Shown here piece by piece: positions 54,369 through 62,817 of a stretch of DNA of 64,000 nt (the first letter of the stretch is position 1; each line of letters begins with the position of its first letter). This DNA comes from Salarchaeum japonicum_A. Lineage in GTDB: Archaea > Halobacteriota > Halobacteria > Halobacteriales > Halobacteriaceae. The notes under the pieces are model-generated. The model was not told where the DNA came from. It did not search any database and saw nothing but the letters and a program-made list of their open reading frames with translations. Location of the stretch: contig NZ_JBNAMV010000004.1 in NCBI RefSeq assembly GCF_049705945.1, forward strand, positions 992,001 to 1,056,000, given 5' to 3'. The translations under genes were made by a program, and so were the position numbers.

Positions 54369-56999
54369 TTACTCCTCGTGGACCTGAATCGCGGGCCGGC
54401 CGGGGCGGGCCTTGCTCGCCACGTCGTCGGGCGCGTCCTCGGCTCGCTCGATGGACACGTCGGCGTCGAACTCGTCCTCGACGAGCCACGCGGCGCGTTC
54501 GAGGACCTCGTACTCCTCCTCGGGCGCGAGGACGTCGGGCAGGGCTTCCGCGGACTCCTGGAGGTCGCGGGCGTACGACGCCGCGGCGTCCCCGTGCTGC
54601 TGGAGGTCCTCGTCACCCATCACGGCACCCATGACGTTCCCGTCGGCGTCGCGCGCGAGGTCGAGCGCGGTGTGCATCCACTCGGGCGCGACGACGATTT
54701 CGACCGCCGCGGGGTCGTCGATGTCCGCGACATCGCAGATGTGGCGCACGTCCTCGCGGGTGTTCTCCACGAGCGCGCGTTCGAGGTCGTGGTCGGACAC
54801 GTCGCGCTCGGGTTCCGGCCACGCGGCCTCCGCGACGAACCCGTCGTGGCCCAGCTCCGCCCACAGTTCCTCGGCGACGTGCGGCGCGACCGGTGCGAGC
54901 AGGCGGACGAGCGCGGACAGGCCGCGTTCGAGCGTGTCGCGGTCGGGGGTCGCGTCCGACTGGTAGCGCACCAGGAGGGAGGCGAGGCCGCGCGCCTCGC
55001 TCAGCGCGTTGTTGAACGTCAAGTCCTCGTACTCGTCGGTGGCGGTGGCGACCGCGGCGTCCACCTCGCGGGCGACGTACTCGTCCACATCGGGGTCGCT
55101 CTCTCCGGTCTCGGTCGGGCGTTCGGTGACGAGGCGGTAGACGGTGTCCAGGAACTCGCGCGCGGACTCCACGCCGGACGCGCTCCAGTCGAAGTCGCGC
55201 TCGGGCTGCGCGGCGCTCATCATGAACAGGCGCGCGGTGTCCGCGCCGTACTCCTCCACGATGCGCTCGGGCGAGACGACGTTCCCCTTGGACTTCGACA
55301 TCTTCGAGCCGTCCAGGCGAACCATCCCCTGCGTGACGAGGTTCTCGAACGGTTCGGGTTCGTCCACGTACCCCATGTCTTCGAGCGCGCGAGTGACGAA
55401 CCGCGAGTACAGCAGGTGCATCACGGCGTGTTCGATGCCGCCGACGTACTGGTCGACCGGCATCCAGGCGTTCGCGCGCTCGGGGTCGAAGGGCATGTCG
55501 GTGTTGTGCGGGTCGGTGTACCGCAGGAAGTACCACGAGGAGTCGACGAACGTGTCCATCGTGTCCGTCTCCCGGCGCGCGTCGCCGCCGCACTCGGGGC
55601 ACGTCGTCTGCTTCCACTCGTCGGCGGCGTCGAGCGGGTTCCCGGTGGTGTTGACGAACTCGGGGAGTTCGACCGGCAGGTCGTCGTCGGGAACGAGCAC
55701 GGGCCCGCAGTCGTCGCAGTAGACCACGGGAATCGGCGTCCCCCAGTAGCGCTGGCGGGAGATTCCCCAGTCGCGCAGCCGATAGTTCGTCTCGTGGCTG
55801 GCGCTCTCGATGTCCGCTTCCAGGGCTTCGCGCGCCGCCGCGCTCGACATGCCGTCGTAGCCGTCGCTGTTCACGAGCACGCCGTCCTCGCCGTACGCTG
55901 CCTCGGACACGTCCACGTCGTCGCCGTCCTCGGGCGCGACGACCTGCTTGATCGGGAGGTCTTTCTTCACCGCGAACTCGTGGTCGCGTTCGTCGTGCCC
56001 GGGGACGGCCATCAGCGCGCCCGTGCCCACGTCGGCGAGCACGAAGTCCGCGACGTACACCGGAATCTGCTCGCCGGTCGCGGGGTTCGTCGCCGTGAGG
56101 CCCGTGTCGACGCCGGTCTTCTCGTCGGTGTCCGCGTCCGGGTCGACGGCGTCGATGTAGTCGGCGACCGCGTCGTCGTCCTCGGCTATCGACTGGGCGA
56201 CGGGATGCTCGGGTGCGAGCGCGAAGAACGTCGCGCCGTGAATGGTGTCCAAGCGGGTGGTGAACACCTCGACGGGGCCGTGGTCTTCCACGTCGAACTC
56301 GACGGTCGCGCCCTCCTGGCGGCCGATCCAGTTTCGCTGCATCTCCCGCACCGACGCCGGCCAACCGTCCAAGTCGTCGATGCCGTCCAGCAGTTCGTCC
56401 GCGTACTCGGTCGTCTTCAGGAACCACTGGTCGAGTTCGCGCGTCTCGACCGGCGTGTCACACCGCCAGCAGAGTTCGTCGTCGCCCTCCACCTGCTCGT
56501 CCGCGAGCACGGTCTCGCAGGACGGACACCAGTTCACGTCCGCAGCGCGACGCTCGACCAAGTCCTCCTCGTGGAACCGCCGGAACAACCACTGGTTCCA
56601 CCGGTAGTAGTCGGGGTCGCACGTGGTGATTTCGCGCTCCCAGTCGTAGCCGAACCCGAGGTCGCGCATCCCCTCGCGCATCGTGTCGATGCAGTCCAGC
56701 GTCCAGTCGCGGGGGTTGGTGTCGCGTTCCTCCGCGGCGTTCTCCGCGGGCAACCCGAAGGAGTCCCAGCCGATCGGATGGAGGACGTCGTCGCCCTGCA
56801 TCCGGCGGAACCGACTGTAGGCGTCCGTGATGGTGTAGTTGCGAACGTGGCCCATGTGGAGGTTGCCGGAGGTGTACGGGAACATCGCGAGGACGTACGT
56901 CGGGTCGACCTCGGCGTCCTCGACGTGGTAGACGTTCTCGTCGTCCCATCGGTCCTGCCACTTCGATTCGACGGCCGTGTGTTGGAAGTCGCGAGCCAT
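54369..56999 (-). CDS. leuS: Leucine--tRNA ligase
   Basis: This class I synthetase charges tRNA-Leu. The 876-aa protein has the HIGH variant HMGH (FPYTSGNLHMGHVRNYTITDA) near residue 50 and KMSKS in LDGSKMSKSKGNVV. A CP1 editing domain lies between them (TTRLDTIHGATFFALAPEHP). Paired CxxC zinc sites (CPSC, CWRC, CDDC, CPEC) are present. In architecture it is the bacterial-like LeuRS commonly found in haloarchaea. A GTG eight codons upstream (57023) is an alternative start that fits the box A at 57040-57050; the ATG at 56999 is preferred. Confidence 0.94.
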   Translation of the reverse strand: MARDFQHTAVESKWQDRWDDENVYHVEDAEVDPTYVLAMFPYTSGNLHMGHVRNYTITDAYSRFRRMQGDDVLHPIGWDSFGLPAENAAEERDTNPRDWTLDCIDTMREGMRDLGFGYDWEREITTCDPDYYRWNQWLFRRFHEEDLVERRAADVNWCPSCETVLADEQVEGDDELCWRCDTPVETRELDQWFLKTTEYADELLDGIDDLDGWPASVREMQRNWIGRQEGATVEFDVEDHGPVEVFTTRLDTIHGATFFALAPEHPVAQSIAEDDDAVADYIDAVDPDADTDEKTGVDTGLTATNPATGEQIPVYVADFVLADVGTGALMAVPGHDERDHEFAVKKDLPIKQVVAPEDGDDVDVSEAAYGEDGVLVNSDGYDGMSSAAAREALEADIESASHETNYRLRDWGISRQRYWGTPIPVVYCDDCGPVLVPDDDLPVELPEFVNTTGNPLDAADEWKQTTCPECGGDARRETDTMDTFVDSSWYFLRYTDPHNTDMPFDPERANAWMPVDQYVGGIEHAVMHLLYSRFVTRALEDMGYVDEPEPFENLVTQGMVRLDGSKMSKSKGNVVSPERIVEEYGADTARLFMMSAAQPERDFDWSASGVESAREFLDTVYRLVTERPTETGESDPDVDEYVAREVDAAVATATDEYEDLTFNNALSEARGLASLLVRYQSDATPDRDTLERGLSALVRLLAPVAPHVAEELWAELGHDGFVAEAAWPEPERDVSDHDLERALVENTREDVRHICDVADIDDPAAVEIVVAPEWMHTALDLARDADGNVMGAVMGDEDLQQHGDAAASYARDLQESAEALPDVLAPEEEYEVLERAAWLVEDEFDADVSIERAEDAPDDVASKARPGRPAIQVHEE

Positions 57000-57095
57000 A
57001 GGAAGTCCAGTTACTCCGAACACGGGGGCCCACGACCCTATACCTTTTCGAACGACAGTTCGCGGGAGAACAGCCTGTCAGACCGATACCGGGGG

Positions 57096-58085
57096 CTAGC
57101 GGACGCCGAGCAGGTCGAACTCGGTGCCGTTGTCCTTCTCGTTCGCGTGCTCGTAGACGACGTGCGCGGCGGCGACGTCCTGAATCGCGAGGCCGGTGGA
57201 GTCGAAGACTGTGACGCCGTCCGCTGCGGTGCGACCGTCGAGTTCGCCGGTGACTATCTGGCCGATTTCGCCATAGAGGTCGTCCTCGTCGAGGACGCCC
57301 TCGCTCCACGGGACGTTGATTTCGCCGGAGTGCGTGGTCTGCGCGAAGTCGTCGATGACGAGTTTCGCGTCGAGCAGCACGTCGTCCGCGAGTTCGTGTT
57401 TCCCCTCGGCATCCGCGCCCATCGCGTTCACGTGCGTGTGGTCGCCGACGTCGCCGGGGTGGACGATTGGGTCTTCGACGGGCGTGACGGTGGAGAGGAC
57501 GTCGCAGTGCCCGGCCTCCGAGATGGTGCCCTCGCGCACGTCGAACTCGTCGCCGAAGTAGTCGATGAACCGCTCGATGCGGCCCTCGTTCAGGTCGCTG
57601 ACGACGACTTCCTCGATGTCACGAACCTCGCTGATGGCCTCCAGCTGCGTGTAGGACTGGACGCCCGCGCCGACCAATCCGAAGCTGGACGCGTCCTTGA
57701 CCGCGAGGTGGTCGGTGGCGACGGCGGCCGCTGCGCCCGTGCGCTTCATCGTGAGTTCCGTGCCGTCCATGATGGCGAGCGGGTAGGCGTTCTCGGGGTC
57801 CGAGTACACCATCGTTCCCATCACTGTCGGGAGGTCGAAGCGGTCGGGGTTGTCGGGGTGGACGTTCACCCACTTGATGCCGGCGGCGTCCCAGGTGCCG
57901 GCGTCGAGGTAGGCGGGCATCGACCGGAAATCGCCGTTGTACTGCGGGAGGTCGATGTAGGACTTGGCGGGCATCTGGGCGTCACCGGTCTCGTACGCGG
58001 CGAACGCGTCCTCGACCGCCGAGATGAGTTCCGCCATCGGCGTGTTCTCGTCCACGTCCTCCTTGTTCAGCAGGAGAGTAACCAT
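57096..58085 (-). CDS. Alanine dehydrogenase / ornithine cyclodeaminase family protein
   Basis: This is a mu-crystallin-fold NAD(P)-dependent enzyme of 329 aa. The start region has MPAKSYIDLPQYNGDFRSMPAYL. The substrate Lys and Arg appear in IKWVNVHPDNP and TELTMKRTGAAAAVATDHLA, and the Rossmann loop is FGLVGAGVQSYTQLEAI. The family includes archaeal alanine dehydrogenase, ornithine cyclodeaminase and ketimine reductase. Archaeal AlaDH is the best guess, but the substrate cannot be settled from sequence. Inverted-repeat DNA lies right before the start codon. Confidence 0.85.
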   Translation of the reverse strand: MVTLLLNKEDVDENTPMAELISAVEDAFAAYETGDAQMPAKSYIDLPQYNGDFRSMPAYLDAGTWDAAGIKWVNVHPDNPDRFDLPTVMGTMVYSDPENAYPLAIMDGTELTMKRTGAAAAVATDHLAVKDASSFGLVGAGVQSYTQLEAISEVRDIEEVVVSDLNEGRIERFIDYFGDEFDVREGTISEAGHCDVLSTVTPVEDPIVHPGDVGDHTHVNAMGADAEGKHELADDVLLDAKLVIDDFAQTTHSGEINVPWSEGVLDEDDLYGEIGQIVTGELDGRTAADGVTVFDSTGLAIQDVAAAHVVYEHANEKDNGTEFDLLGVR

Positions 58086-58087
58086 AT

Positions 58088-58104
58088 CCCGGACTTTCTC
58101 CGGG
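58088..58104 (-). promoter_or_regulatory. Inverted repeat at the AlaDH start (operator or 5' hairpin)
   Basis: CCCGGA-CTTTC-TCCGGG (58088-58104) is a perfect 6-bp inverted repeat ending 2 nt before the ATG (58085). The box A, CTAAGTATT (58114-58106 on the minus strand), is about 25 nt from the ATG. If the mRNA is leaderless, this is an operator between TATA and the start site; otherwise it is a 5' hairpin. Confidence 0.45.
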
Positions 58105-58258
58105 CAATACTTAGGGTGTTCGAAAACCGGAGTCGAGAACCGTGACAGTCCGGTGATTTCGGGCGTCGCGGCTACCCGGCGCGTCGCGCGAAGAAAAACC
58201 GTGGTGTGTCAGGCGAGCGGTACAGCGGTCGGCGTGGGTGCGTGGGTTATGGCCGCTC

Positions 58259-59944
58259 TTACATAGCGCCGCCCATGCCACCCATACCGCCCATGCCGCC
58301 CATGCCGCCGGCGCCACCGGGGCCGCCGGGGCCGTCGTCGCCGCCGGAGTCGGAGTCGATCTGGCCGCCGGCGAGGTCGCCCGCAGCGATGACGTCGTCG
58401 ATGCGGAGGATCATCGTCGCGGCCTCGGTCGCGGATTCGAGAGCCTGCGTCTTGACGCGGAGGGGTTCGACGACGCCCTCGTCGTCCATGTCGATGACTT
58501 CGCCCGTGTAGGCGTCAAGACCGGCCGCGGTCGCGCCGCCGTCGTGCTGGCTGCGGAGGTCGACGAGCGAGTCGATGGAGTCGAGACCCGCGTTCTCGGC
58601 GAGGGTGCGCGGGATGACTTCGAGCGTGTCGGCGAACGCCTCGACGGCGAGCTGCTCGCGGCCGCCGACGGAGTCAGCGTAGTCGCGGAGGCGCATCGCG
58701 AGTTCGGTCTCGGGCGCGCCGCCGCCGGGGAGCACCTGCCCGTCTTCGAGCGTGACGCGGACGACGCCGAGCGAGTCGTCGATTGCGCGCTCGACTTCGT
58801 CGACGACGTGTTCGGTGCCGCCGCGGAGGATGAGCGTGACGGACTTCGCGTCAGCGACATCCTCGACGAAGATGCGTTCGTCGCCGCCGATGTCCTTCTG
58901 CGCGACGTTGCCGGCGTGCCCGAGGTCGGACTCCTCGATGTCCTTCACGTTCGAGACCGGGGTTGCGCCGGTCGCGCGGGCGAGGCGGCTGATGTCGTCG
59001 CTCGTGGTGCGGCGGACGGCGAGGATGCCGTGCTGTGCGAGGTAGTGCTGGGCCATGTCGTCGATACCGCCGTCGACGAACACGACGTTCGCGCCCACGT
59101 CGGCGAGCGCGTCCACCATCTCCTCGAGCTGCTGTTCTTCCTGGTCGAGGAACTCCTGGAGCTGGTCGGGGTCGGTGACGTTGACCTCGGTGTCGATTTC
59201 AGTCTCTTGGACTTCGAGCGCGTCCCCGAGGAGCGCGACGTTCGCGTCCTCGACGGCGAACGGCATGTTCTCGCTGACGCGTTCTTTGTCGACGATGACG
59301 CCCTCGACGAGTTCGGAGTTCTCGATTGCGCCGCCGGTGACCTTCTCGACCTTGATGTTGTCCGTGTCGACGACGCCGTCGTCGGCGACGGACTGGACGG
59401 CGCGAACGACGAGTTCGCTGAGCACGTCCTTCGCGTTCTCCGCGCCCTTGCCGGTCATGGCGGTCGACGCGATCTTTTCGAGGTATTCGGTGTCGTCGGA
59501 GTCGATGTCGATGGCGATGTCCTCGAGGATTTCACGTGCCTGCTGGGAGGCCTCTCGGTATCCCTGGGCGAGCGTGGTCGCGTGGATGTCCTGCTCGAGG
59601 AGTTCCTCGGCCTCCTTGAGGAGTTCGCCGCTGACGATGACCGCGGACGTGGTGCCGTCGCCGACCTCGTTCTCCTGGGTCTCGGCGACTTCCACGATCA
59701 TGTTCGCGGCGGGGTGCTCGATGTCCATCTCCTTGAGGATCGTGACGCCGTCGTTCGTGACGACGACGTTCCCCGAGGAGTCGACGAGCATCTTGTCCAT
59801 GCCTTTCGGGCCGAGCGTGGTGCGGACGGACTCCGCGACGGCCTTTCCGGCGGTGATGTTCATCGACTGTGCGTCCTTCCCCGACGTTCGCTGCGAGTCG
59901 TCGGAGAGTACGATAAGCGGCTGATTACCCATTTGCTGCGCCAT
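58259..59944 (-). CDS. ths: Thermosome (group II chaperonin) subunit
   Basis: This ATP-dependent chaperonin subunit has 561 aa and forms double-ring folding chambers. Signature segments are VRTTLGPKGMDKMLVD, VTNDGVTILKEM, GDGTTSAVIVSGELL and the ATP-site region LPGGGAPETELAMRLRDYA. The C-terminus ends in a GGM repeat tail (GGMGGMGGMGGMGGAM), as in several haloarchaeal chaperonins. The tail resembles that of GroEL by convergence. A box A, TTTTATGTAG, is about 32 nt upstream. Confidence 0.96.
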   Translation of the reverse strand: MAQQMGNQPLIVLSDDSQRTSGKDAQSMNITAGKAVAESVRTTLGPKGMDKMLVDSSGNVVVTNDGVTILKEMDIEHPAANMIVEVAETQENEVGDGTTSAVIVSGELLKEAEELLEQDIHATTLAQGYREASQQAREILEDIAIDIDSDDTEYLEKIASTAMTGKGAENAKDVLSELVVRAVQSVADDGVVDTDNIKVEKVTGGAIENSELVEGVIVDKERVSENMPFAVEDANVALLGDALEVQETEIDTEVNVTDPDQLQEFLDQEEQQLEEMVDALADVGANVVFVDGGIDDMAQHYLAQHGILAVRRTTSDDISRLARATGATPVSNVKDIEESDLGHAGNVAQKDIGGDERIFVEDVADAKSVTLILRGGTEHVVDEVERAIDDSLGVVRVTLEDGQVLPGGGAPETELAMRLRDYADSVGGREQLAVEAFADTLEVIPRTLAENAGLDSIDSLVDLRSQHDGGATAAGLDAYTGEVIDMDDEGVVEPLRVKTQALESATEAATMILRIDDVIAAGDLAGGQIDSDSGGDDGPGGPGGAGGMGGMGGMGGMGGAM

Positions 59945-59971
59945 AGCTACTCGAATGATTGATTGTCCTTC

Positions 59972-59980
59972 TACATAAAA
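59972..59980 (-). promoter_or_regulatory. Box A of the thermosome gene
   Basis: The minus-strand sequence GGTTTTATGTAG is centred 32-33 nt before the ATG at 59944. It gives a 5' leader of only about 5 nt. Archaeal heat-shock chaperonin genes use similar TTTATA boxes. Confidence 0.55.
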
Positions 59981-60059
59981 CCACCGACGGAAGTGCTAAC
60001 GAAGCGCGTGAAACGCCACCACAGCGTGTTACACACTACCAAGGAAGAGCGTTTAAGTC

Positions 60060-60614
60060 CTATCCGTGGTACTCGTGGTACTCCATTCCCTGATGCTTGA
60101 GTTCCTCCGCGCGCTTTCGCTCCAGGAAGGAGTACACCGCTCCGTGGGGCGCGCCGTCCAGAATCATCTCCGCGGCCGACCGCGCGATTTCGACCTCGTT
60201 CGGCCCGCCGATGACGCCGAACGTCGACCCGTAGATGACGACGCTCGCGCCCGTGAGCTCCTCGATGAGCTGGCGCGTCCGGCCGTTCTCGCCGATGAGA
60301 CGTCCCTTCTTGCGGCGGAGGTCGTTGTCGTTGCGCGCCGCGCGGCCGATGTCGATAGTGTCGAACAGCCGCATATCGTCGTCGAGCAGGGTGAGCGCGT
60401 CGTCCGGCCGGAATCCGCGACCGATGGCCCGTACGATGTCCGGGCCCTTCAGGCCGCGAACCGGGTCGCCCGTCTTCTCCACCGCGACCGCGCCGTTCTC
60501 GGAATCCACGTCGAGGTCGACCTCCGCCTCCCGCTCGATGCGGCGGAGCGTCTCGCCGCCCTCGCCGATGAGGACCCCGATGCGGTCCTGCGGAATCTTC
60601 ACGTGCTGAGTCAT
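60060..60614 (-). CDS. KH-domain RNA-binding protein (Pno1/Dim2-like)
   Basis: This 184-aa protein has two KH domains with GxxG loops: VLIGEGGETLRRIE (residues 14-27) and LIGENGRTRQLIEE. It is the archaeal relative of Dim2/Pno1, which in eukaryotes acts in small-subunit maturation. A box A (CTTAAACC) overlaps the trpS2 stop codon and lies 27 nt before the ATG. The gene therefore has its own promoter in addition to any readthrough. It belongs to the eIF1A-RIO1-KH cluster. Confidence 0.92.
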   Translation of the reverse strand: MTQHVKIPQDRIGVLIGEGGETLRRIEREAEVDLDVDSENGAVAVEKTGDPVRGLKGPDIVRAIGRGFRPDDALTLLDDDMRLFDTIDIGRAARNDNDLRRKKGRLIGENGRTRQLIEELTGASVVIYGSTFGVIGGPNEVEIARSAAEMILDGAPHGAVYSFLERKRAEELKHQGMEYHEYHG

Positions 60615-60641
60615 ATAGCGAATTCTAAGAGATGAAGCGGT

Positions 60642-61790
60642 TTAAGCGTTCAGTCCTCCGCTTCCGCGCGACAGGCCGACCGCCGACCGCGCGCGCTCGC
60701 GCTCGTCCGCAGTGAGTCGGTACGGCGCGAGTTCGTCGGCGAGCGACCCCAGATTCGCCTTCCGCGACTGGTGCTCACGGAGGAACGCCGCTATCTTCTC
60801 GGCCGCGAGTTCCTTCAGTTCGCCCGAAAGCAACTCGCCCGACCGGTAGGCGGCCTCAACGTCGCGGAGACGGTCGTCGTCGGATTCGAAGAACGCCTGC
60901 AGGTACTGGAACGGCACGTCCTCCTCGGGAATTCCGCCCTTCTCGCGGTGTTCGGCAACGGTCGCGCGACCGCCCGTGTACGCGTGCGAGGAGATTTTCT
61001 CCCGCACCGTCTCGGGGTCGTCGTCGAGGTGGATGGCGACGCCCTCGCTCGAACTCATCTTCCCCGGGCCGTCCAGACTGGGCAGGAACTTCCCGAGGAG
61101 CGCGCCCGGTTTCGAGACGTCGTACTTCGCTTTCGCGGCCACGTCACGCGAGACGCGAACGTGCGGGTCCTGATCCACCGCGATGGGTACCAGAGTGGCG
61201 TGCTCGCCGTGCACGAGCTGCGGGAGCAGGAGGTGTGCGGTCTGGACGGCAGGGTAGAACGCGAGGCCGACGTTCGGCGGGTCACCGTACGTCGCCGTCA
61301 TCTGACTGTGCGTGATGTCGCCCGCGAACGCCGACGCGACCGGATACACCACGTCCGCGTCGTCCGTGTCCACGACGATACGGGTCTTCTCGGGGTCGAA
61401 CCCCACCGCCAGCACATCCCGAAGATTGTCGCGGAGGTAGTTCCGGGTTTCCGGATACGTCTGATCCTTCGCGTAGTACTTCTCGTCGTCGGACAGCGGG
61501 ACGTACACCGTCGCGTCGAACGCGTCCTGGAGGTGTTTCGCGAAGTAGAACGGGAGGACGTGCCCGAGGTGCATCGGCCCGCTCGGCCCGCGGCCCGTGA
61601 CGACCGACCGACGGTCGGCGTCAAGGAACCGGTCGACGCTCCGGCCCGCGTAGAACACGTCGCGCCGCGCGAGCGGATGGCCCAATCGCGTCTGCTGGCG
61701 GTCGCTGAGGCGATCCGCGCCGAATTCGTCGAGGAGTCGTTCGTAGTCGATGTCGCCCGAAACGTGGTATGGTGTGACTGTCTGGGTCAT
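60642..61790 (-). CDS. trpS: Tryptophan--tRNA ligase (short form)
   Basis: This class I TrpRS of 382 aa has the archaeal/eukaryotic signature TGRGPSGPMHLGHVLPFYFAKHLQ (MHLGH at 73-77) and KMSSS in GPGKMSSSEGVAIHL. The SDDEKY segment and the AVDQDPHVRVSRDVA segment are typical of TrpRS. It is inserted between RIO1 and the KH protein gene. A 24-codon ORF with two Trp codons precedes it (61863-61937). Another TrpRS is encoded at 38621. Confidence 0.93.
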   Translation of the reverse strand: MTQTVTPYHVSGDIDYERLLDEFGADRLSDRQQTRLGHPLARRDVFYAGRSVDRFLDADRRSVVTGRGPSGPMHLGHVLPFYFAKHLQDAFDATVYVPLSDDEKYYAKDQTYPETRNYLRDNLRDVLAVGFDPEKTRIVVDTDDADVVYPVASAFAGDITHSQMTATYGDPPNVGLAFYPAVQTAHLLLPQLVHGEHATLVPIAVDQDPHVRVSRDVAAKAKYDVSKPGALLGKFLPSLDGPGKMSSSEGVAIHLDDDPETVREKISSHAYTGGRATVAEHREKGGIPEEDVPFQYLQAFFESDDDRLRDVEAAYRSGELLSGELKELAAEKIAAFLREHQSRKANLGSLADELAPYRLTADERERARSAVGLSRGSGGLNA

Positions 61791-61836
61791 GTGGCTGGCT
61801 GCGTGGCTCTCTGTGTGTGATGCGCGAGAAGAGCGA

Positions 61837-61932
61837 GGGAGCGCCGCCCGGCGAGCACGCGGTTACGCCGCGTACTCGGCGCGAGCGACACTGTCCGCTC
61901 CCGGGCCATGCCAGCGCCAGTCGGGAGCGGAC
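61837..61932 (-). promoter_or_regulatory. Candidate alternative hairpins in the trpS2 leader
   Basis: On the transcribed strand GTCCGCTCCCG (61932-61922) pairs perfectly with CGGGAGCGGAC (61903-61893), with the Trp codons (61919-61911) in the 18-nt loop. The core GGGAGCG of the 3' arm (61902-61896) can instead pair with a second CGCTCCC at 61843-61837, downstream of the leader stop. A ribosome stalled at the Trp codons would block the first pairing and favour the second. Confidence 0.45.
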
Positions 61933-61937
61933 TGCAT
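61863..61937 (-). CDS. Candidate Trp-containing leader peptide of the second trpS
   Basis: This 24-codon ORF ends 72 nt before the trpS2 start. Its codons 7-9 encode WRW (APDWRWHGP), two Trp codons in a 24-residue peptide. A box A, CGCTTTTCTGG (minus strand, TTTT at 61966-61963), lies 28 nt before the ATG and 11 nt after the RIO1 stop, so a leaderless mRNA is expected. The two Trp codons lie in the loop of a perfect 11-bp hairpin inside the ORF. This matches the design of the pheST leader at 38505. A regulatory role is inferred. Confidence 0.58.
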   Translation of the reverse strand: MQSAPDWRWHGPGADSVARAEYAA

Positions 61938-61961
61938 ACGCGAGCGTCAGCGCGACCGCCA

Positions 61962-61968
61962 GAAAAGC
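61962..61968 (-). promoter_or_regulatory. Box A of the trpS2 leader
   Basis: The minus-strand element TACGCTTTTCTGG is centred about 28 nt before the leader ATG at 61937. It has the same CGCTTTT core as the pheST leader and lipA boxes. Confidence 0.5.
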
Positions 61969-61976
61969 GTATCGCT

Positions 61977-62816
61977 CTACTCGCGGGTGACGAACGCGTA
62001 GAGGTCGTCCACGTCGGCGTCCGCGCCGGCGCGCGAGAAGAAGTTCACGACGTTCTTGCAGTCCCGTCGCAGGAACTCGTCTGCGTTCGGGTGGAAGGTC
62101 GTCACCGCCTGCCCCACGTCGATTACCGTCAGTTCGCCTTCGTGGACGACGATGTTGTACTCGGAGAGGTCGCCGTGCACGAGTTTCGCGTCGTACAACC
62201 GCCGCATGTACTCCCGCACGACCTCGTACGCCGTCTCCGGGTTCTCCAGCGTCACGTCGTGGAGCGTCGGCGCGGCCTCGTCCTCGCCGCCGATGTACTC
62301 CATCGCGAGCACGTTCCGCTGCACCGCAATCGGCTCTGGGACTTTCACGCCCGCTTCGGCGGCGCGCTGGAGGTTCGCGAACTCCTTGCGCGTCCACGCC
62401 AACACGACCGACTTCTTGTCCCCTCGGATTCCCTCGAAGCGCGGGTCGCCCTCCAGGTAGTCCCGCATATGGCGGAAGTCGGAGGCGTTCACGCGATACA
62501 CTTTCAGCGCGACCGTCTCGCCCTCCGGTGCTTCCGCCGCGTACACGTTCGCCTCTTTGCCCGTCGAAATCGGGCCGCCGAGCGCCGCGACGTACCCGTC
62601 CTGCACGAGCTTGTAGATGGCCGCGTACGTCGCGTCGTCGAACGCGCCCGCCTCGACCTTGAACTGGTCGGCGTCCTTCACGCGCTTGCGGAACTCCGCG
62701 AACTCGCGGTCCCGCTGGCGCGCGATACGGTCGGCTTCGGTGTCGGTAACGTCGATCTGCTCGAACTCGTCCCCCGCCGCCCCCTCTGTCTCCTCTACGA
62801 AGTCGTCGTCTGCCAC
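61977..62816 (-). CDS. rio1: RIO1-type serine/threonine protein kinase
   Basis: This atypical kinase/ATPase is needed for late 40S-type ribosome maturation. The 279-aa protein has the RIO nucleotide loop STGKEANVYAAE and the Lys-containing strand ALKVYRV. The catalytic loop is LVHGDLSEYNIVV and the metal-binding loop is VIDVGQAV. The acidic N-terminus (about 25 residues) is typical of halophiles. It lies 1 nt after the eIF1A gene and is cotranscribed with it. Confidence 0.94.
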   Translation of the reverse strand: MADDDFVEETEGAAGDEFEQIDVTDTEADRIARQRDREFAEFRKRVKDADQFKVEAGAFDDATYAAIYKLVQDGYVAALGGPISTGKEANVYAAEAPEGETVALKVYRVNASDFRHMRDYLEGDPRFEGIRGDKKSVVLAWTRKEFANLQRAAEAGVKVPEPIAVQRNVLAMEYIGGEDEAAPTLHDVTLENPETAYEVVREYMRRLYDAKLVHGDLSEYNIVVHEGELTVIDVGQAVTTFHPNADEFLRRDCKNVVNFFSRAGADADVDDLYAFVTRE

Positions 62817-62817
62817 G

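Noticed and set aside
54324..58145. Very long plus-strand ORF (1273 codons) opposite leuS and the AlaDH-like gene
   Set aside because: It is the antisense frame of two clear genes. Long antisense frames are common in GC-rich DNA and the translation has no domain.
45802..59960. TACTCGAATGATT shared by the upstream regions of the MATE (45802-45814) and thermosome (59948-59960) genes
   Set aside because: The 13-base match lies at different distances from the two start codons (28 against 4 nt) and is not placed like an operator. Coincidence is the simpler explanation.
58238..59962. Long plus-strand ORF opposite the thermosome gene
   Set aside because: Antisense shadow of a clear chaperonin gene, with repeated Asp/Val-rich nonsense and no domain.
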